Counted from the stretch's first letter, positions 42,835-52,209 are shown. The stretch: DNA of 64,000 bases from AP-15 sp963775875 (GCA_963775875.1 CAVZKP010000026.1:124001-188000); one strand, 5' to 3'. Notes: a model not told the origin generated them from the sequence alone. Program-made: numbers and translations.

Positions 42835-43944
42835 ATGCCGGACGGCAACCAGCCAAATCCGCCGCTAGGCGATGCCGCCGCCGCGGTCCAAGCGCGGCTG
42901 CCGGGGTCGGCGCCGGCGGTGCTCCGCGCCGTGCCGGATCAAACCGTGCTCGACCCGGCGCTCGCGGCGCCAGCGCGCCACCGGCGGCGCGTGCTGGCGG
43001 TCCTGGCGACGCTGGTCCTGGTGTTCGGCCTCTATTGGGGCGCGAGCTACGTCTTTTCTTATACCGACGACGCCTATGTCACCTCCGATCTCGTGGGGGT
43101 CGCGCCGTGGATCACCGGCCGGGTCGTCGCCGTGCCGATTGTCGACAATCAGACCGTGACCAAGGGAACCCTGCTGGCGGCGATCGATCCGACGCCGTTT
43201 CAGCTGGCGCTCGCCCAGCAGCAGGCCAAGCGCGTCGAGGCCGAGGCGCAGCTCACGGTGGACCACGATCTGATCAAATCGGCCAAGGCCGCGCGCGACG
43301 GCGCCGCCGCCAAGGAGCACATGGCAAACGACAATCTGCTTCGCGCCCGGCCGGTCGCCGCCGCCGGCTTTGTCTCGCGCCAGGCGCTCGAGGACGCCGC
43401 GACGCAGCAGCAGTCGGCGCAGGCCGCCCTGTCCGATGCCGAAGACGCCGTCGCCAAGGCGCGGCAGATGGAGGTGCTGCACCAGGCGACGGTCAAGGCG
43501 ATCACCGCGCAGATCGACTATCTGCAGTGGCAGCTCGACCAGACCAAGCTGCTGGCGCCGGTCGATGGCACGATCACCAACCTGACCCTGCGGGTCGGCG
43601 ACCAGGCGGTGGCGAACCGGCCGCTGGTCGGCCTCGTGGACGCCCATGCCTGGCGCATCCTGGCCAATTACAAGGAAAGCGTGATCCGTCATTTCCAGGT
43701 CGGCGCCACCGCCTGGGTCTGGCTCGACACCTACCCGTGGCATGTTCACCGCGCGGTGATCCAGGGTATCGCGCGCGGCATCAGCCGCCGGCAGACGCCC
43801 GGCAGCCTGCTGCCCTATGTGCCGCCGACGACCGACTGGATCCGGCTCGAGCGGCGCTTTCCGGTGACCTTGGTGCTGCAGGACCCGCCACCCGGTCTGG
43901 TGCTGCATATGGGGTCCGATGCGCGCACCTTGATCATCTACTAA
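42835..43944 (+). CDS. HlyD-family membrane fusion protein (AaeA/EmrA-like)
   Basis: A 369-residue periplasmic adaptor with one N-terminal membrane helix (VLAVLATLVLVFGLYWGASYVF) after a cytoplasmic tail. The core is typical: YVTSDLVGVAPWITGRVVAVPIVDNQTVTKGTLLAAIDPTPFQLAL (lipoyl/barrel-sandwich half), a long coiled coil of alanine-rich helices, then LLAPVDGTITNLTLRVGDQAV. It links an inner-membrane pump to an outer-membrane channel. It is followed after 14 bp by a FUSC-type pump gene, as in the aaeAB aromatic-acid efflux system; no aaeX is present. Confidence 0.9.
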   Translation: MPDGNQPNPPLGDAAAAVQARLPGSAPAVLRAVPDQTVLDPALAAPARHRRRVLAVLATLVLVFGLYWGASYVFSYTDDAYVTSDLVGVAPWITGRVVAVPIVDNQTVTKGTLLAAIDPTPFQLALAQQQAKRVEAEAQLTVDHDLIKSAKAARDGAAAKEHMANDNLLRARPVAAAGFVSRQALEDAATQQQSAQAALSDAEDAVAKARQMEVLHQATVKAITAQIDYLQWQLDQTKLLAPVDGTITNLTLRVGDQAVANRPLVGLVDAHAWRILANYKESVIRHFQVGATAWVWLDTYPWHVHRAVIQGIARGISRRQTPGSLLPYVPPTTDWIRLERRFPVTLVLQDPPPGLVLHMGSDARTLIIY

Positions 43945-43958
43945 AACGGGGCCGGCCG

Positions 43959-45098
43959 GTGCTGCGCGAGATCCCCGGCGCGCTCGCCAGCGAGCTGCGC
44001 TCGCTCGAATTTCGCGGCCCGCGCGGATTGGAGGCGCTGGAGGCCGCCTTGTCGGTGGCGCTGGCGGTGCTCGCGGCGCTGGCGGTGCATTCCGACGATC
44101 CCTGGTGGGCGGCAATTACCGCCTTCATGGTGACCCGCGCCTCGCTCGCGCTCGCCATCTCGCGCGGCATCATGCGCATCGCCGGCAGCGTCGCCGGCGC
44201 GGCGATCGGCGTGATCGTCCTCCGGCTGTTCGTGTACCAGTCGCTGCCGTTCTGCCTGTGCCTGTTTGTCCTGGCCTGCGTCGGGTTCTTCGGTTTCGCC
44301 ACCTCCCGCTTCGGCTATGCCTGGCTGGTCGGCGCCGTCACCGGAAGCCTGGTGATGCTGATGGCCTTCACCCAGCCGCAGGGAGCGTTCACGATCGCCG
44401 TCGACCGGGTCGCCGATGTGGTGATCGGGACCGTGGCGTCGCTGGTGGTTGGCGCCCTGATGCCGGACCCGGCCAGTGCCGGGCCTCTCGCCGCGCCTGG
44501 CCAGCTCAGCCCGCCGCCGCTGGCCTTCTGGCGCCGCCGCTTCGGCGCGGAGCTGCAGCGCTGGCTGGACGGCAAATGGCCGCTGGTGATGCATGCCTGC
44601 CGCGGCGGGCTCACGGTCATGCTATTGCCGGCGCTGGCCAACTGGCTGGCGCCGGTCAGCGCCAGCACGATGGGCGTCACCGTGGTCATCGTCATGTCGA
44701 TCCCGACCACGGCAATCCTCGAATCCAACAGCCGGGCGATCGTGCAGCGCGCCGCGCACCGCATCATCGGCTGTCTGCTGGGCGCGCTGGTGGGCCTCGC
44801 CTGCCTCGCCGTCGTCGGCACCGATTTCCTGCTTTGGCTGCTGTTGCTGGTCGTCGGGATCTGGCTGTGCTCGCAGGTTCAGACCGGAACCACCGGCGTC
44901 AGCTATGTCGGAACGCAGGCGATGTTCGCGTTCCTGATGAGCATGGTCCAGGGCCAGGGCCCGCCGCTGTCGATCAGCCCCGGCTTCGAGCGGCTGGTCG
45001 GGGTGATGGGCGGGCTGTCGATCCTGTTCGTCATCACCCTGATCCTGTCGCTGATCCCGCTGCCGCTGCCCTCGACCGCGCCCGCTACCGGCGATTGA
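43959..45098 (+). CDS. FUSC-family (DUF2955-like) aromatic acid exporter, inner-membrane component
   Basis: A 379-residue membrane protein with two blocks of hydrophobic helices separated by a cytoplasmic region. AALSVALAVLAALAVHSDDPWWAAITAFMVT opens the first FUSC block, and CRGGLTVMLLPALANWLAPVSASTMGVTVVIVMSIPTT opens the second; the intervening tail is short compared with AaeB (~650 aa). GTG 43959 is the start consistent with the frame; it lies 14 bp after the hlyD-family stop, so the two are cotranscribed. Probable role: efflux of hydroxylated or aromatic acids with the adaptor encoded upstream. I see no outer-membrane component. Confidence 0.85.
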   Translation: MLREIPGALASELRSLEFRGPRGLEALEAALSVALAVLAALAVHSDDPWWAAITAFMVTRASLALAISRGIMRIAGSVAGAAIGVIVLRLFVYQSLPFCLCLFVLACVGFFGFATSRFGYAWLVGAVTGSLVMLMAFTQPQGAFTIAVDRVADVVIGTVASLVVGALMPDPASAGPLAAPGQLSPPPLAFWRRRFGAELQRWLDGKWPLVMHACRGGLTVMLLPALANWLAPVSASTMGVTVVIVMSIPTTAILESNSRAIVQRAAHRIIGCLLGALVGLACLAVVGTDFLLWLLLLVVGIWLCSQVQTGTTGVSYVGTQAMFAFLMSMVQGQGPPLSISPGFERLVGVMGGLSILFVITLILSLIPLPLPSTAPATGD

Positions 45099-45157
45099 CA
45101 AGGCGCGCCGGCATCGGTCTGATCCGGTCCGGAATTTCCAGGAAATGGGAGGGCGCA

Positions 45158-46204
45158 TTGGCCAAGTTCAGGATCGCCACGCCGGCGGGTGCCAGTTTCA
45201 CCGTCGCCGGCGGCGGCTATGGCTACGAGATGGAGGCGCTGGCGCCGATCGACGCCGAGATCTACGAGGTCCCGGCCGGGTCCGAGGATGAATTCGTCGC
45301 CGCCGCGAAAGATGCCGACGCGCTCTACGCCAAAGGCCGGCCGATCACCAGGAAGATGATCGACGGGCTGCAGCGCTGTAAAATCATCTCGCTCGGCAGC
45401 GTCGGCGTCGATTCGGTCGATGTCGATGCCGCCACCGCCAAGGGCATCCCGGTCACCAATTGCCCCGACACCTTCATCGAGGAAGTCGCCGACCACGCGA
45501 TGACCTTGATCCTGGCGACCCATCGCCGGCTGATCGAGCAGGACCGGATGGTCCGCGACGGGCGCTGGGCCGAGGGCCGGCCCGCCTTGCTCAAGATCCC
45601 GCGCCTGCGCGGCATGACCCTGGGCCTGATCGCGTTCGGCCATGTGGCGCGCGCGGTTGCCGAGCGGGCCAAGCCGTTCGGCCTGCATATCATCGCCTAC
45701 GACCCGTTCATCGAAGAAATGGTGATGACCGAGCGCGGCGTCGAACCGGTCAGCCTGCCGGAGCTCTTGGCGCGCGCCGACATCATCTCGATGCATTCGC
45801 CGGCCACCGCGAGCGCGCAGCGGATGATCCGCGACGAGCATTTCCGCCAGATGAAAAAGACCGCGATCTATGTCTCGACCGGCCGCGGGCCGACCACCGA
45901 CGAGGCGGCGTTGATCAAGGCGCTCGACGACGGCTTGATCGCCGGCGCCGGTCTCGACGTGCTCGAACAGGAGCCGCCGGGCGGCAATAATCCGTTGCTG
46001 CGCATGGACAAGGTGATCCTGACCGCGCATGTCGCCTCGGCCACCGCGCGCTTCGATCCGGCCCGGCGGCGGCGGGTCGGCCTCGAATTGTCGCTGGCGC
46101 TCTCCGGCAAATGGCCGATGTCCTGCGTCAACCCGTCGGTGCTGGCGAAAACCGATCTCAGGCGCTGGCAGCCGGTCTCGATGGAGCGCGGCCCGAATTC
46201 ATAG
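45158..46204 (+). CDS. D-isomer-specific 2-hydroxyacid dehydrogenase, TTG start
   Basis: A 348-residue NAD-dependent dehydrogenase. The only sensible start is TTG 45158, with GGGAGG 4 bp before it; no in-frame ATG lies nearby. The catalytic triad is present: Arg in STGRGPTTD, Glu in VLEQEPPGG and His in TAHVASAT. The nucleotide-binding loop is unusual: GLIAFGHVARAVAE instead of G-x-G-x-x-G-x-x-V/I. The N-terminal lip reads KIISLGSVGVDSVDVDAATAKGIPV. The substrate is not evident; relatives act on phosphoglycerate, glyoxylate or hydroxypyruvate. It follows the FUSC gene after 59 bp. Confidence 0.87.
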   Translation: MAKFRIATPAGASFTVAGGGYGYEMEALAPIDAEIYEVPAGSEDEFVAAAKDADALYAKGRPITRKMIDGLQRCKIISLGSVGVDSVDVDAATAKGIPVTNCPDTFIEEVADHAMTLILATHRRLIEQDRMVRDGRWAEGRPALLKIPRLRGMTLGLIAFGHVARAVAERAKPFGLHIIAYDPFIEEMVMTERGVEPVSLPELLARADIISMHSPATASAQRMIRDEHFRQMKKTAIYVSTGRGPTTDEAALIKALDDGLIAGAGLDVLEQEPPGGNNPLLRMDKVILTAHVASATARFDPARRRRVGLELSLALSGKWPMSCVNPSVLAKTDLRRWQPVSMERGPNS

Positions 46205-46210
46205 CGCATT

Positions 46211-46301
46211 TCCCTCACCCTTCCCATCGCCAAGGCGATCGGCCCTTTCCCTCTCCCGCAATGCGGGAGAGGGTGGCGAGCAGCGCGAGCCGGGTGAGGG
46301 A
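46211..46301. repeat. Intergenic inverted repeat, family C copy 2
   Basis: Outer arms TCCCTCACCC (46211-46220) and GGGTGAGGGA (46292-46301), inner arms CCCTCTCCCGC and GCGGGAGAGGG around an AAT loop. It has the same architecture as the copy at 22792-22878 and lies between two cotranscribed-looking genes. Confidence 0.8.
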
Positions 46302-46329
46302 ATTGCGCGCTCGCTTGATGGTGGAGAGC

Positions 46330-47265
46330 ATGGAAACTCCGATCCGCTACCCCGATCCGAACATCAGGATCCTCGACCCGCGCTTTTCGGCATTGGTCCT
46401 GGGCAACGCCGCGATCGAGCGGATCGCCGGCGATTGCCGCTTTACCGAGGGGCCGGTGTGGTTCGGCGACGGCCGGTTCCTGCTGTGGAGCGACATCCCC
46501 AACGACCGGATCATGAAATGGGAGGAGGAAACGGGTGCGGTCAGCCTGTTCCGCAAGCCATCGCATTACGCCAACGGCAACACCCGCGACCGTCAGGGCC
46601 GGCTGGTCACCTGCGAGATGGATGCGCAGCGCCTGACCCGCACCGAATATGACGGCACGATCACCGTCCTCGCCGACAGTTTCGACGGCAAGCGGTTGAC
46701 CGCGCCCAACGATGTCGTGGTCAAGTCCGACGGCTCGATCTGGTTCAGCGACAACGGCGCCGGCACCCGCGGCAACTATCTGGGCCATACCGCGCCGTGG
46801 GAATTGCCGCTCCGCGTCTACCGGCTCGATCCCGCCACCGGTGAGATGACGGTGGCGGTCGGCGATATGGAGCGGCCGAACGGCCTCGCTTTTTCGCCCG
46901 ACGAGAAGCTGCTTTACGTCATCGACACGCCGGGTCCGGGGCGGCGCTCGATCCAGGTCTACGACGTCGTCGACAATGGCGCCAAGACCGCCAACCGTCG
47001 CCAATTCAACAGCGCCGAGCCGGGCGGCAGCGACGGCATGCGGATCGACGTCCACGGCAATCTGTGGTGCGCCTGGTCGGGCGGCGAGGCCGAGGACGGG
47101 GTTGCCGTGTTCGCCCCCGACGGCACGATGATCGGCCGCATCATGCTGCCCGAACGCTGCGCCAATGTCTGTTTCGGCGGGGTCAAGCGCAACCGCCTGT
47201 TCATGGCCGCGAGCCAGTCGGTCTATTCGCTGTTTGTCGAGACGCAAGGCGCGGTCGGCGGGTAG
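46330..47265 (+). CDS. SMP-30/gluconolactonase-family lactonase
   Basis: A 311-residue six-bladed beta-propeller hydrolase. Landmarks are RFTEGPVWFGDGRFLLWSDIPNDRIM (metal Glu), LTAPNDVVVKSDGSIWFSDNGAG (Asn and Asp ligands), MERPNGLAFSPDEKLLYVIDT and DGMRIDVHGNLWCAWSGG. No signal peptide, so cytoplasmic. ATG 46330 is chosen because GGTGGAGAG lies before it; ATG 46318 in the same frame is alternative. It likely opens a sugar lactone; the 2-hydroxyacid dehydrogenase upstream could belong to the same sugar-acid pathway. Confidence 0.87.
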   Translation: METPIRYPDPNIRILDPRFSALVLGNAAIERIAGDCRFTEGPVWFGDGRFLLWSDIPNDRIMKWEEETGAVSLFRKPSHYANGNTRDRQGRLVTCEMDAQRLTRTEYDGTITVLADSFDGKRLTAPNDVVVKSDGSIWFSDNGAGTRGNYLGHTAPWELPLRVYRLDPATGEMTVAVGDMERPNGLAFSPDEKLLYVIDTPGPGRRSIQVYDVVDNGAKTANRRQFNSAEPGGSDGMRIDVHGNLWCAWSGGEAEDGVAVFAPDGTMIGRIMLPERCANVCFGGVKRNRLFMAASQSVYSLFVETQGAVGG

Positions 47266-47288
47266 TTGCAGCAACGCTGGAGGCCGGG

Positions 47289-48101
47289 ATGAGCGACCAG
47301 GCGACGAGCTTTGTGGGCGACATCCCCGGGCATTACGACCGCGAGATGGGGCCGGTGATCTTCGCCGATTTTGCCGACGACATGGCCCGTCGCGCCGCCG
47401 CCGGCGCACCGGGCCGGCTATTGGAGCTCGCCGCCGGCACCGGCATCGTCACGCGGCGCCTGCGCGACCTGCTGCCGGCGGCCAGCCGGCTCGTCGCGAC
47501 CGACCTCAACCCGCCGATGCTGGCGGTCGCCGAGACCAAGTTCCGCGCCGGCGAGGCGGTCGAGTTCCGGCAGGCCGACGCGACCGCGCTGCCGTTTGCC
47601 GATGGTGCGTTCGACACGGTGGTCTGCCAGTTCGGGGTGATGTTTTTTCCCGACAAGGCGAAATCCTATTCGGAGGCCTACCGGGTGCTGGTTCCGGGCG
47701 GACGCTATCTGTTCAGCGTCTGGGACTCGCACCGCCACAACCCGTACGGCCGTATCGCGCATCAGCTGATCGAGACGTTCTTCCCGGCCGATCCGCCGCA
47801 ATTCTACCGGGCGCCGTTCAGCTATCACGCCATCGATCCGATCAAGGACGCGCTGGAAGAGGCGGGGTTTGTCGATTTCCGGGCCACCGTGCTGAGCCGG
47901 ATCAAGGAGGTCGCGGATATCGCCCCCTTCGCGCGCGGCTTTGTCTACGGCAATCCGGTGATCGGGCAGATCAAGGCGCGCGGCGGGGTCGATCCGCAGA
48001 CCGTGGTCGCCGCGATGGAAGCGGCCTACCGCCGCGAATGGGGCAGCAATCCGAGCCGAATGCCGCTCCAGTCGATCGTGTTCGAAGCAAGCAAGCGCTG
48101 A
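47289..48101 (+). CDS. SAM-dependent methyltransferase
   Basis: A 270-residue class I methyltransferase. Motif I is RLLELAAGTGIVTRRLRDLLP; the acidic motif II is VATDLNPPMLAVAE; VEFRQADATALPFADGAFDTVVCQFGVMFFPDK covers motifs III and IV, then YRVLVPGGRYLFSVWD (motif V/VI). This is the ubiE-like Methyltransf_11 type. ATG 47289 follows the SMP-30 stop by 23 bp. Target unknown; small-molecule methylation is likely. Converges on the HpaI-type aldolase, with 73 bp between the stops. Confidence 0.86.
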   Translation: MSDQATSFVGDIPGHYDREMGPVIFADFADDMARRAAAGAPGRLLELAAGTGIVTRRLRDLLPAASRLVATDLNPPMLAVAETKFRAGEAVEFRQADATALPFADGAFDTVVCQFGVMFFPDKAKSYSEAYRVLVPGGRYLFSVWDSHRHNPYGRIAHQLIETFFPADPPQFYRAPFSYHAIDPIKDALEEAGFVDFRATVLSRIKEVADIAPFARGFVYGNPVIGQIKARGGVDPQTVVAAMEAAYRREWGSNPSRMPLQSIVFEASKR

Positions 48102-48174
48102 TCGCCCAAGCGCGCCGCTCCCACCCCTGGGTTAAGACGCCGGGCGGGATGGGAGGAGCGGCGCCGGAAAATAT

Positions 48175-48981
48175 TCAATAAGGGCTGCTGCCGCCGCCCG
48201 CTGCGGGCTTCGAGGGCGCGCCGCCGCGCATCTCGGCAACCGCCGCCTGGCCGCCCATCGTCACAAAGCGGGTGTCGCCGCCGACCGTGACGAACATAAA
48301 GCCCATCTCGATCATCTTCTTGGCATAGGCCGGCGCGCCGCAATGAATGCCGGGCTTGACGCCGTGCCGCTTGCAGCCGTCGAGCACCTTTTTCAGCGCC
48401 GTCATCATCCAGTCGTCGGGCTTGTCGCCGCCCGGCGGGTGGCCGTAGGAGATCGACAGGTCGGACGGGCCGACATAGATCGCGTCGAGCCCCTTGACCG
48501 ACAGGATCTCGTCGAGCTTCTCGATCGCCTCGGCGGTCTCGATCATGCCAAAGGCGACGACGATATCATTGGCCTTGGCGTGGTAATCCGCCCCGCCATA
48601 GAGCGAGGCGCGGATCGGTCCGGAACTGCGATAGCCGAGCGGCGCATAGCGCATCGAGCCGACAAACTTTTCGGCCTCGGCGCGATTGTTGATCATCGGG
48701 CAGACGATGCCGTAGGCGCCGGCGTCGAGCGATTTTTGGATGTGCGCCGGGTCGTTCCACGGCACCCGCACCAGCGGCACCGTCTCGGTGGTCGAGATGC
48801 CCTGCAGCATCGTCACCATCATCTGGTAGTCGATCATGCCATGCTGCATGTCGACGACCAGCGAATCCCAGCCGGCATGCGCCATGACCTCGGCTGAAAA
48901 GCTGCTCGGGATGCCGAGCCAGCTGTTGATGACGGGCTTGCCCGCCTGCCACAATTCCCGCACCCGGTTCGCCCGCGCCAT
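48175..48981 (-). CDS. HpcH/HpaI-family aldolase
   Basis: A 268-residue class II pyruvate aldolase of the HpcH/HpaI family (2,4-dihydroxyheptenedioate or 4-hydroxy-2-oxovalerate-type substrates). Features: SLVVDMQHGMIDYQ (the catalytic His of the E/D-x-H-G block), PLVRVPWNDPAHIQKSLDAGAYGIVCPMI, MIETAEAIEKLDEIL (metal Glu) and YVGPSDLSISYGHPPG (metal Asp). A GAGGAGGG ribosome-binding site precedes ATG 48981. It stands between the methyltransferase and the GT39 gene. Substrate unknown; its distance from the dioxygenase cluster at 52-54 kb is 3 kb. Confidence 0.88.
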   Translation of the reverse strand: MARANRVRELWQAGKPVINSWLGIPSSFSAEVMAHAGWDSLVVDMQHGMIDYQMMVTMLQGISTTETVPLVRVPWNDPAHIQKSLDAGAYGIVCPMINNRAEAEKFVGSMRYAPLGYRSSGPIRASLYGGADYHAKANDIVVAFGMIETAEAIEKLDEILSVKGLDAIYVGPSDLSISYGHPPGGDKPDDWMMTALKKVLDGCKRHGVKPGIHCGAPAYAKKMIEMGFMFVTVGGDTRFVTMGGQAAVAEMRGGAPSKPAAGGGSSPY

Positions 48982-49092
48982 CCGACCCTCCTCGACAAAG
49001 CAAGGCGGCGATCCCGCCAGTTGCCGCTGCGGAAGTCAAGCCTGGCCGCTCGCTGCGGTCTCCCCGGCTTCGAGCCGCCCGAAGGCGCAGTC

Positions 49093-50718
49093 TCAAGGGT
49101 GCGCCGCCCCCGCGGCCCAGGCCTCCGGGCGCGCCGGCGGCGGCGCGGTTTGGGTGACGGCCATCGGCTCCTTGAACTGCCAGAAAACAATGTACCGGCC
49201 GACCGAATTTTCGGCGACCGGATTGCCCAAAGCGCCAATCGTGCGCCGGTAATCATCGAGCGACTGTTTCTTGGCGCCCTGTCCGGTGCGCCCATAGACC
49301 GCCCACAAATCGTGGCCGGGCGCCAGCTTGGCCGCCTCCGGCAGGTTCCAGGTCACGCTGACCCGGCGGCTGTCGAGACCGGCTCGGGCGGCAAAAACCG
49401 AGAACACCGAGTAGGAATAATAATTGTCGAGCAGCACCACGTCGCCCGGCTGGGCGGTAGCGGAGAGCTGCGCCGCCAGCAGGTCCCAGCGCGGTTTGGT
49501 CTCGTATCCGTAGTAGGGAGCCAGATTGACCAGACAGGCCGCCGCGAGCACCGCCGCCGCCGCGGTAAAACGCCCGACCGAAAGCCAGCCCAGACCGGCT
49601 CCGGCAAAGATGAAAAACGGACCGGCGCTCCAGGCGAAATAGCGTGGCACCAGGACCGGCACGAACGGGGTCAGCAGCAGCAGGCCCAGCGGCAATACCA
49701 GCGCGGCGCAGCCCAGGACCGCCAGCACCGTCGTCTCGCGGCGCAGCCGCCACGCGCCGAGCAGCGCCAAGGTCACGCTGACCACGGCGAGCCCGGGAAC
49801 CCCGGAGGGAAGCAGTTTGAAAGTGATAAAGCTGGAGATCCGCAGCAGGTATACCGGGGCGATGATCGACCAGATGGTCTTGCCGGTCTCCGCCGGCGCC
49901 CAGCCCGCGCCATCCAGAACGGTGCCGTGGCTGCCGATATAGACCCAGGCGAGCGAGGGAAGCCAGATTGCCAGGATCAGCCCTTGGGCCACAGCCCAGT
50001 TGCGCACAAACGCGGGCCTTTTGTCGCCGGCGCGCCAGGCGATCGCGATCGCGCCGAGATTGGCTGCGAGCAGCCAGGGGATCGCCACGTTGAGCACGCT
50101 CAACGCCGCCGCCGTGCCGCAGCAATAGGCAATCCACGCGCCGCGCAGTGCGCCGTTGCGCCGCAGCGAAAGTGCCGCCGCCGCCGGCTCCTGGGCCAGC
50201 CGCACCAGCCCGAACAGCGCGGTCAGGATCAGGCAGGCGACCAGGGTATAGGAACGCGCCTCCTGCCCGAACTGAACTTCGAACGGCGAAACCGCCATCA
50301 ACAGCCCGGCGATGGCGCCGCTGCGCCGGCCGGCCGCCTTGCTGCCGATCGCGCAGGTCAGCGCCGCGCCGACCGCGCCAAACACCGCCGACGGCAACCG
50401 TAACAGCCACTGCGACGTGCCGATATGCCCGATCAGCCATAACAGCAGGAAATAGCTCGGATAATGGCTGTTGTGCAGCGAGTCGGCGACCAGGTCGGGC
50501 ACGGTTGCGGTGGCTCGGCGCAAACTGGTGATCTCGTCGAGCCAGAAGGGCTTGTCGCCGAGCCCATAAAGCCGCAGCGCCAGAGCGAACGCGCCGACCG
50601 CCGCCGGCAGCGCATAAGCGGGCAGGCTGCCCCTCGCCGGTTTGAGGCCCGCCCGAAAGCGCCGCTCTATCGCGGCGAAGGACCGCATTGTCCCACTCGA
50701 ACCCCCATCGCTCGCCAT
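49093..50718 (-). CDS. Glycosyltransferase family 39 / ArnT-like membrane protein
   Basis: A 541-residue polytopic membrane protein. After the first helix comes RLYGLGDKPFWLDEITSLRRA, the first-loop D-E block of GT-C/PMT (GT39) enzymes, followed by the HYPSYFLLLWLIG helix; about ten to twelve helices and a C-terminal periplasmic part follow. It probably transfers a sugar from a polyprenyl-phosphate donor outside the membrane. Start could be ATG 50718 or 50688. It lies in the same orientation as, and after, the cobB cluster, but with a 132-bp gap in which I see only GC-rich sequence. Acceptor unknown. Confidence 0.82.
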   Translation of the reverse strand: MASDGGSSGTMRSFAAIERRFRAGLKPARGSLPAYALPAAVGAFALALRLYGLGDKPFWLDEITSLRRATATVPDLVADSLHNSHYPSYFLLLWLIGHIGTSQWLLRLPSAVFGAVGAALTCAIGSKAAGRRSGAIAGLLMAVSPFEVQFGQEARSYTLVACLILTALFGLVRLAQEPAAAALSLRRNGALRGAWIAYCCGTAAALSVLNVAIPWLLAANLGAIAIAWRAGDKRPAFVRNWAVAQGLILAIWLPSLAWVYIGSHGTVLDGAGWAPAETGKTIWSIIAPVYLLRISSFITFKLLPSGVPGLAVVSVTLALLGAWRLRRETTVLAVLGCAALVLPLGLLLLTPFVPVLVPRYFAWSAGPFFIFAGAGLGWLSVGRFTAAAAVLAAACLVNLAPYYGYETKPRWDLLAAQLSATAQPGDVVLLDNYYSYSVFSVFAARAGLDSRRVSVTWNLPEAAKLAPGHDLWAVYGRTGQGAKKQSLDDYRRTIGALGNPVAENSVGRYIVFWQFKEPMAVTQTAPPPARPEAWAAGAAHP

Positions 50719-50850
50719 ATCGGCCGCGCGCAGGTCTTAGGCGCGAGCCGAACGCTCCATCCCCGACCGGGCGGCGACACTACGCCCGACCGCACGCCGC
50801 CGTGAAAAATCAAAAAAGGGCAGCGGCAAGGGAAGGAAGATTTCCTCGGG

Positions 50851-52182
50851 CTAGGCCGCGCCGCCCGATCGGTCGATCAGGTGGATGAACGAGCCGAACA
50901 CCGAGCCCCGGCGCAACCCGCTCGCGCCCAGATCGGCTCCGGCTGCATCCTTCACCGACCACAACCGCTCGCCCGCTTCTTCCACAGCCACCGTCGCATA
51001 ATGGAATTCATGGCCGCGAAAGCGCGAGCCGGTGCGGCCGAGCGGTCCGCCGGCGAGCAGGGTGGCGCTGCGATAGCCGAGAGACCGGCGGCGTTCGGCA
51101 AAGCTGGCGACCAGCGGCAACAGCCCCGCCATCGGCTGGCGGCGCCCATCGGCGTCGATCAGCGCCTCGCCCAGCACCATGTAGCCGCCGCATTCCCCAT
51201 AGATCGGTTTGCCCTCGGCCGCGGCCCGGCGCAGGCCGGCAAAAAACGCCTCGCCGGCGGCGATCCGGCCGGCCCACAGCTCGGGATAGCCGCCCGGCAG
51301 GTAGACCGCGTCGGCAGCCGCGTCGGGCGGCTCGTCGGCGAGCGGCGAGAAGAAGGAGAGATCGGCGCCCTCGCGCCGCCATAAGTCGAGAACGGCCGGG
51401 TAGGCAAAGCCGAAGGCATCGTCGCGCGCCACGGCGATGTGCCGGCCGAGTGGCGGGATGCCGCGCCGCTCGCACCTGCCTGCGAGGCTCGAACTCCGCG
51501 CCAGCGCCAGCAGCCGATCGATCTCGAGCGCGGCGCCGACCTGGTCTGCGGCATGTTCGATGACCGCCTCGACCCCTGCGATTTCCCCGGCCGGGATCAG
51601 GCCGAGATGGCGCGACGGCAGCGCCAGCGCCGGATCCGCGGGCAGGGCGCCGAGAATGGCGAGGCCCGGCAGATGCCGCATCACCGCGCCGGTCAGCAAC
51701 GTGCGATGGCGTTCGCTGGCGACCCGGTTGAAGATCACGCCGGCGAGCGGCACATCGGCCTGGTGCTGAGCGAAGCCGCGCAGCAGCGCCGCGACCGAAG
51801 CGCCCTGGCCGCGCGCGTCGACGACCAGCACCACCGGCCAGCCGGTGATCCGGGCGAGTGCTGCGGTCGAGCCCGCCTCGCCATCGGCGCCGGTCCCGTC
51901 GAACAGGCCCATGACGCCTTCGCACAGCACGATCTCTTCGGCGGCTTCAAGGCCGCAGACCAGCGCCGCCACCGTTTGCGGCCGCATCGCCCAGGCGTCG
52001 AGATTGACGCACGGCCCTCCGCTCGCCGCCGCGTGAAAGGTCGGATCGATGAAATCGGGGCCGGCCTTGGCCGCCGCGACGCGCCGCCCGCGCCGGCGCA
52101 GGTGCCGCAGCAGGCCGGCCGTGACCAAGGTCTTGCCGCTCCCCGAAGCCGGGGCGGCGAGGATCAGCCCGCGGCCGGTCAT
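50851..52182 (-). CDS. cobB: Cobyrinate a,c-diamide synthase
   Basis: A 443-residue ATP-dependent amidase that makes cobyrinate a,c-diamide in cobalamin synthesis (CobB/CbiA). The N-terminal P-loop is LILAAPASGSGKTLVTAGLL, followed by AKAGPDFIDPTFHAAASGGPC. The C-terminal class I glutaminase-like domain has the nucleophile cysteine in IYGECGGYMVLG and a late GHEFHYATV block (conserved G-H-E-F-H). The ATG at 52182 lies 27 bp after a carboxymuconolactone-decarboxylase-like gene. No other cob genes are in the window; the rest of the pathway must lie elsewhere. Confidence 0.93.
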   Translation of the reverse strand: MTGRGLILAAPASGSGKTLVTAGLLRHLRRRGRRVAAAKAGPDFIDPTFHAAASGGPCVNLDAWAMRPQTVAALVCGLEAAEEIVLCEGVMGLFDGTGADGEAGSTAALARITGWPVVLVVDARGQGASVAALLRGFAQHQADVPLAGVIFNRVASERHRTLLTGAVMRHLPGLAILGALPADPALALPSRHLGLIPAGEIAGVEAVIEHAADQVGAALEIDRLLALARSSSLAGRCERRGIPPLGRHIAVARDDAFGFAYPAVLDLWRREGADLSFFSPLADEPPDAAADAVYLPGGYPELWAGRIAAGEAFFAGLRRAAAEGKPIYGECGGYMVLGEALIDADGRRQPMAGLLPLVASFAERRRSLGYRSATLLAGGPLGRTGSRFRGHEFHYATVAVEEAGERLWSVKDAAGADLGASGLRRGSVFGSFIHLIDRSGGAA

Positions 52183-52209
52183 GCTCGCGGGCTTGTCGCC
52201 CCGCCCGGG

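Noticed and set aside
50719..50850. A cobalamin riboswitch upstream or downstream of cobB
   Set aside because: I see no B12-box-like sequence in the gaps around cobB, which also lies inside an operon.
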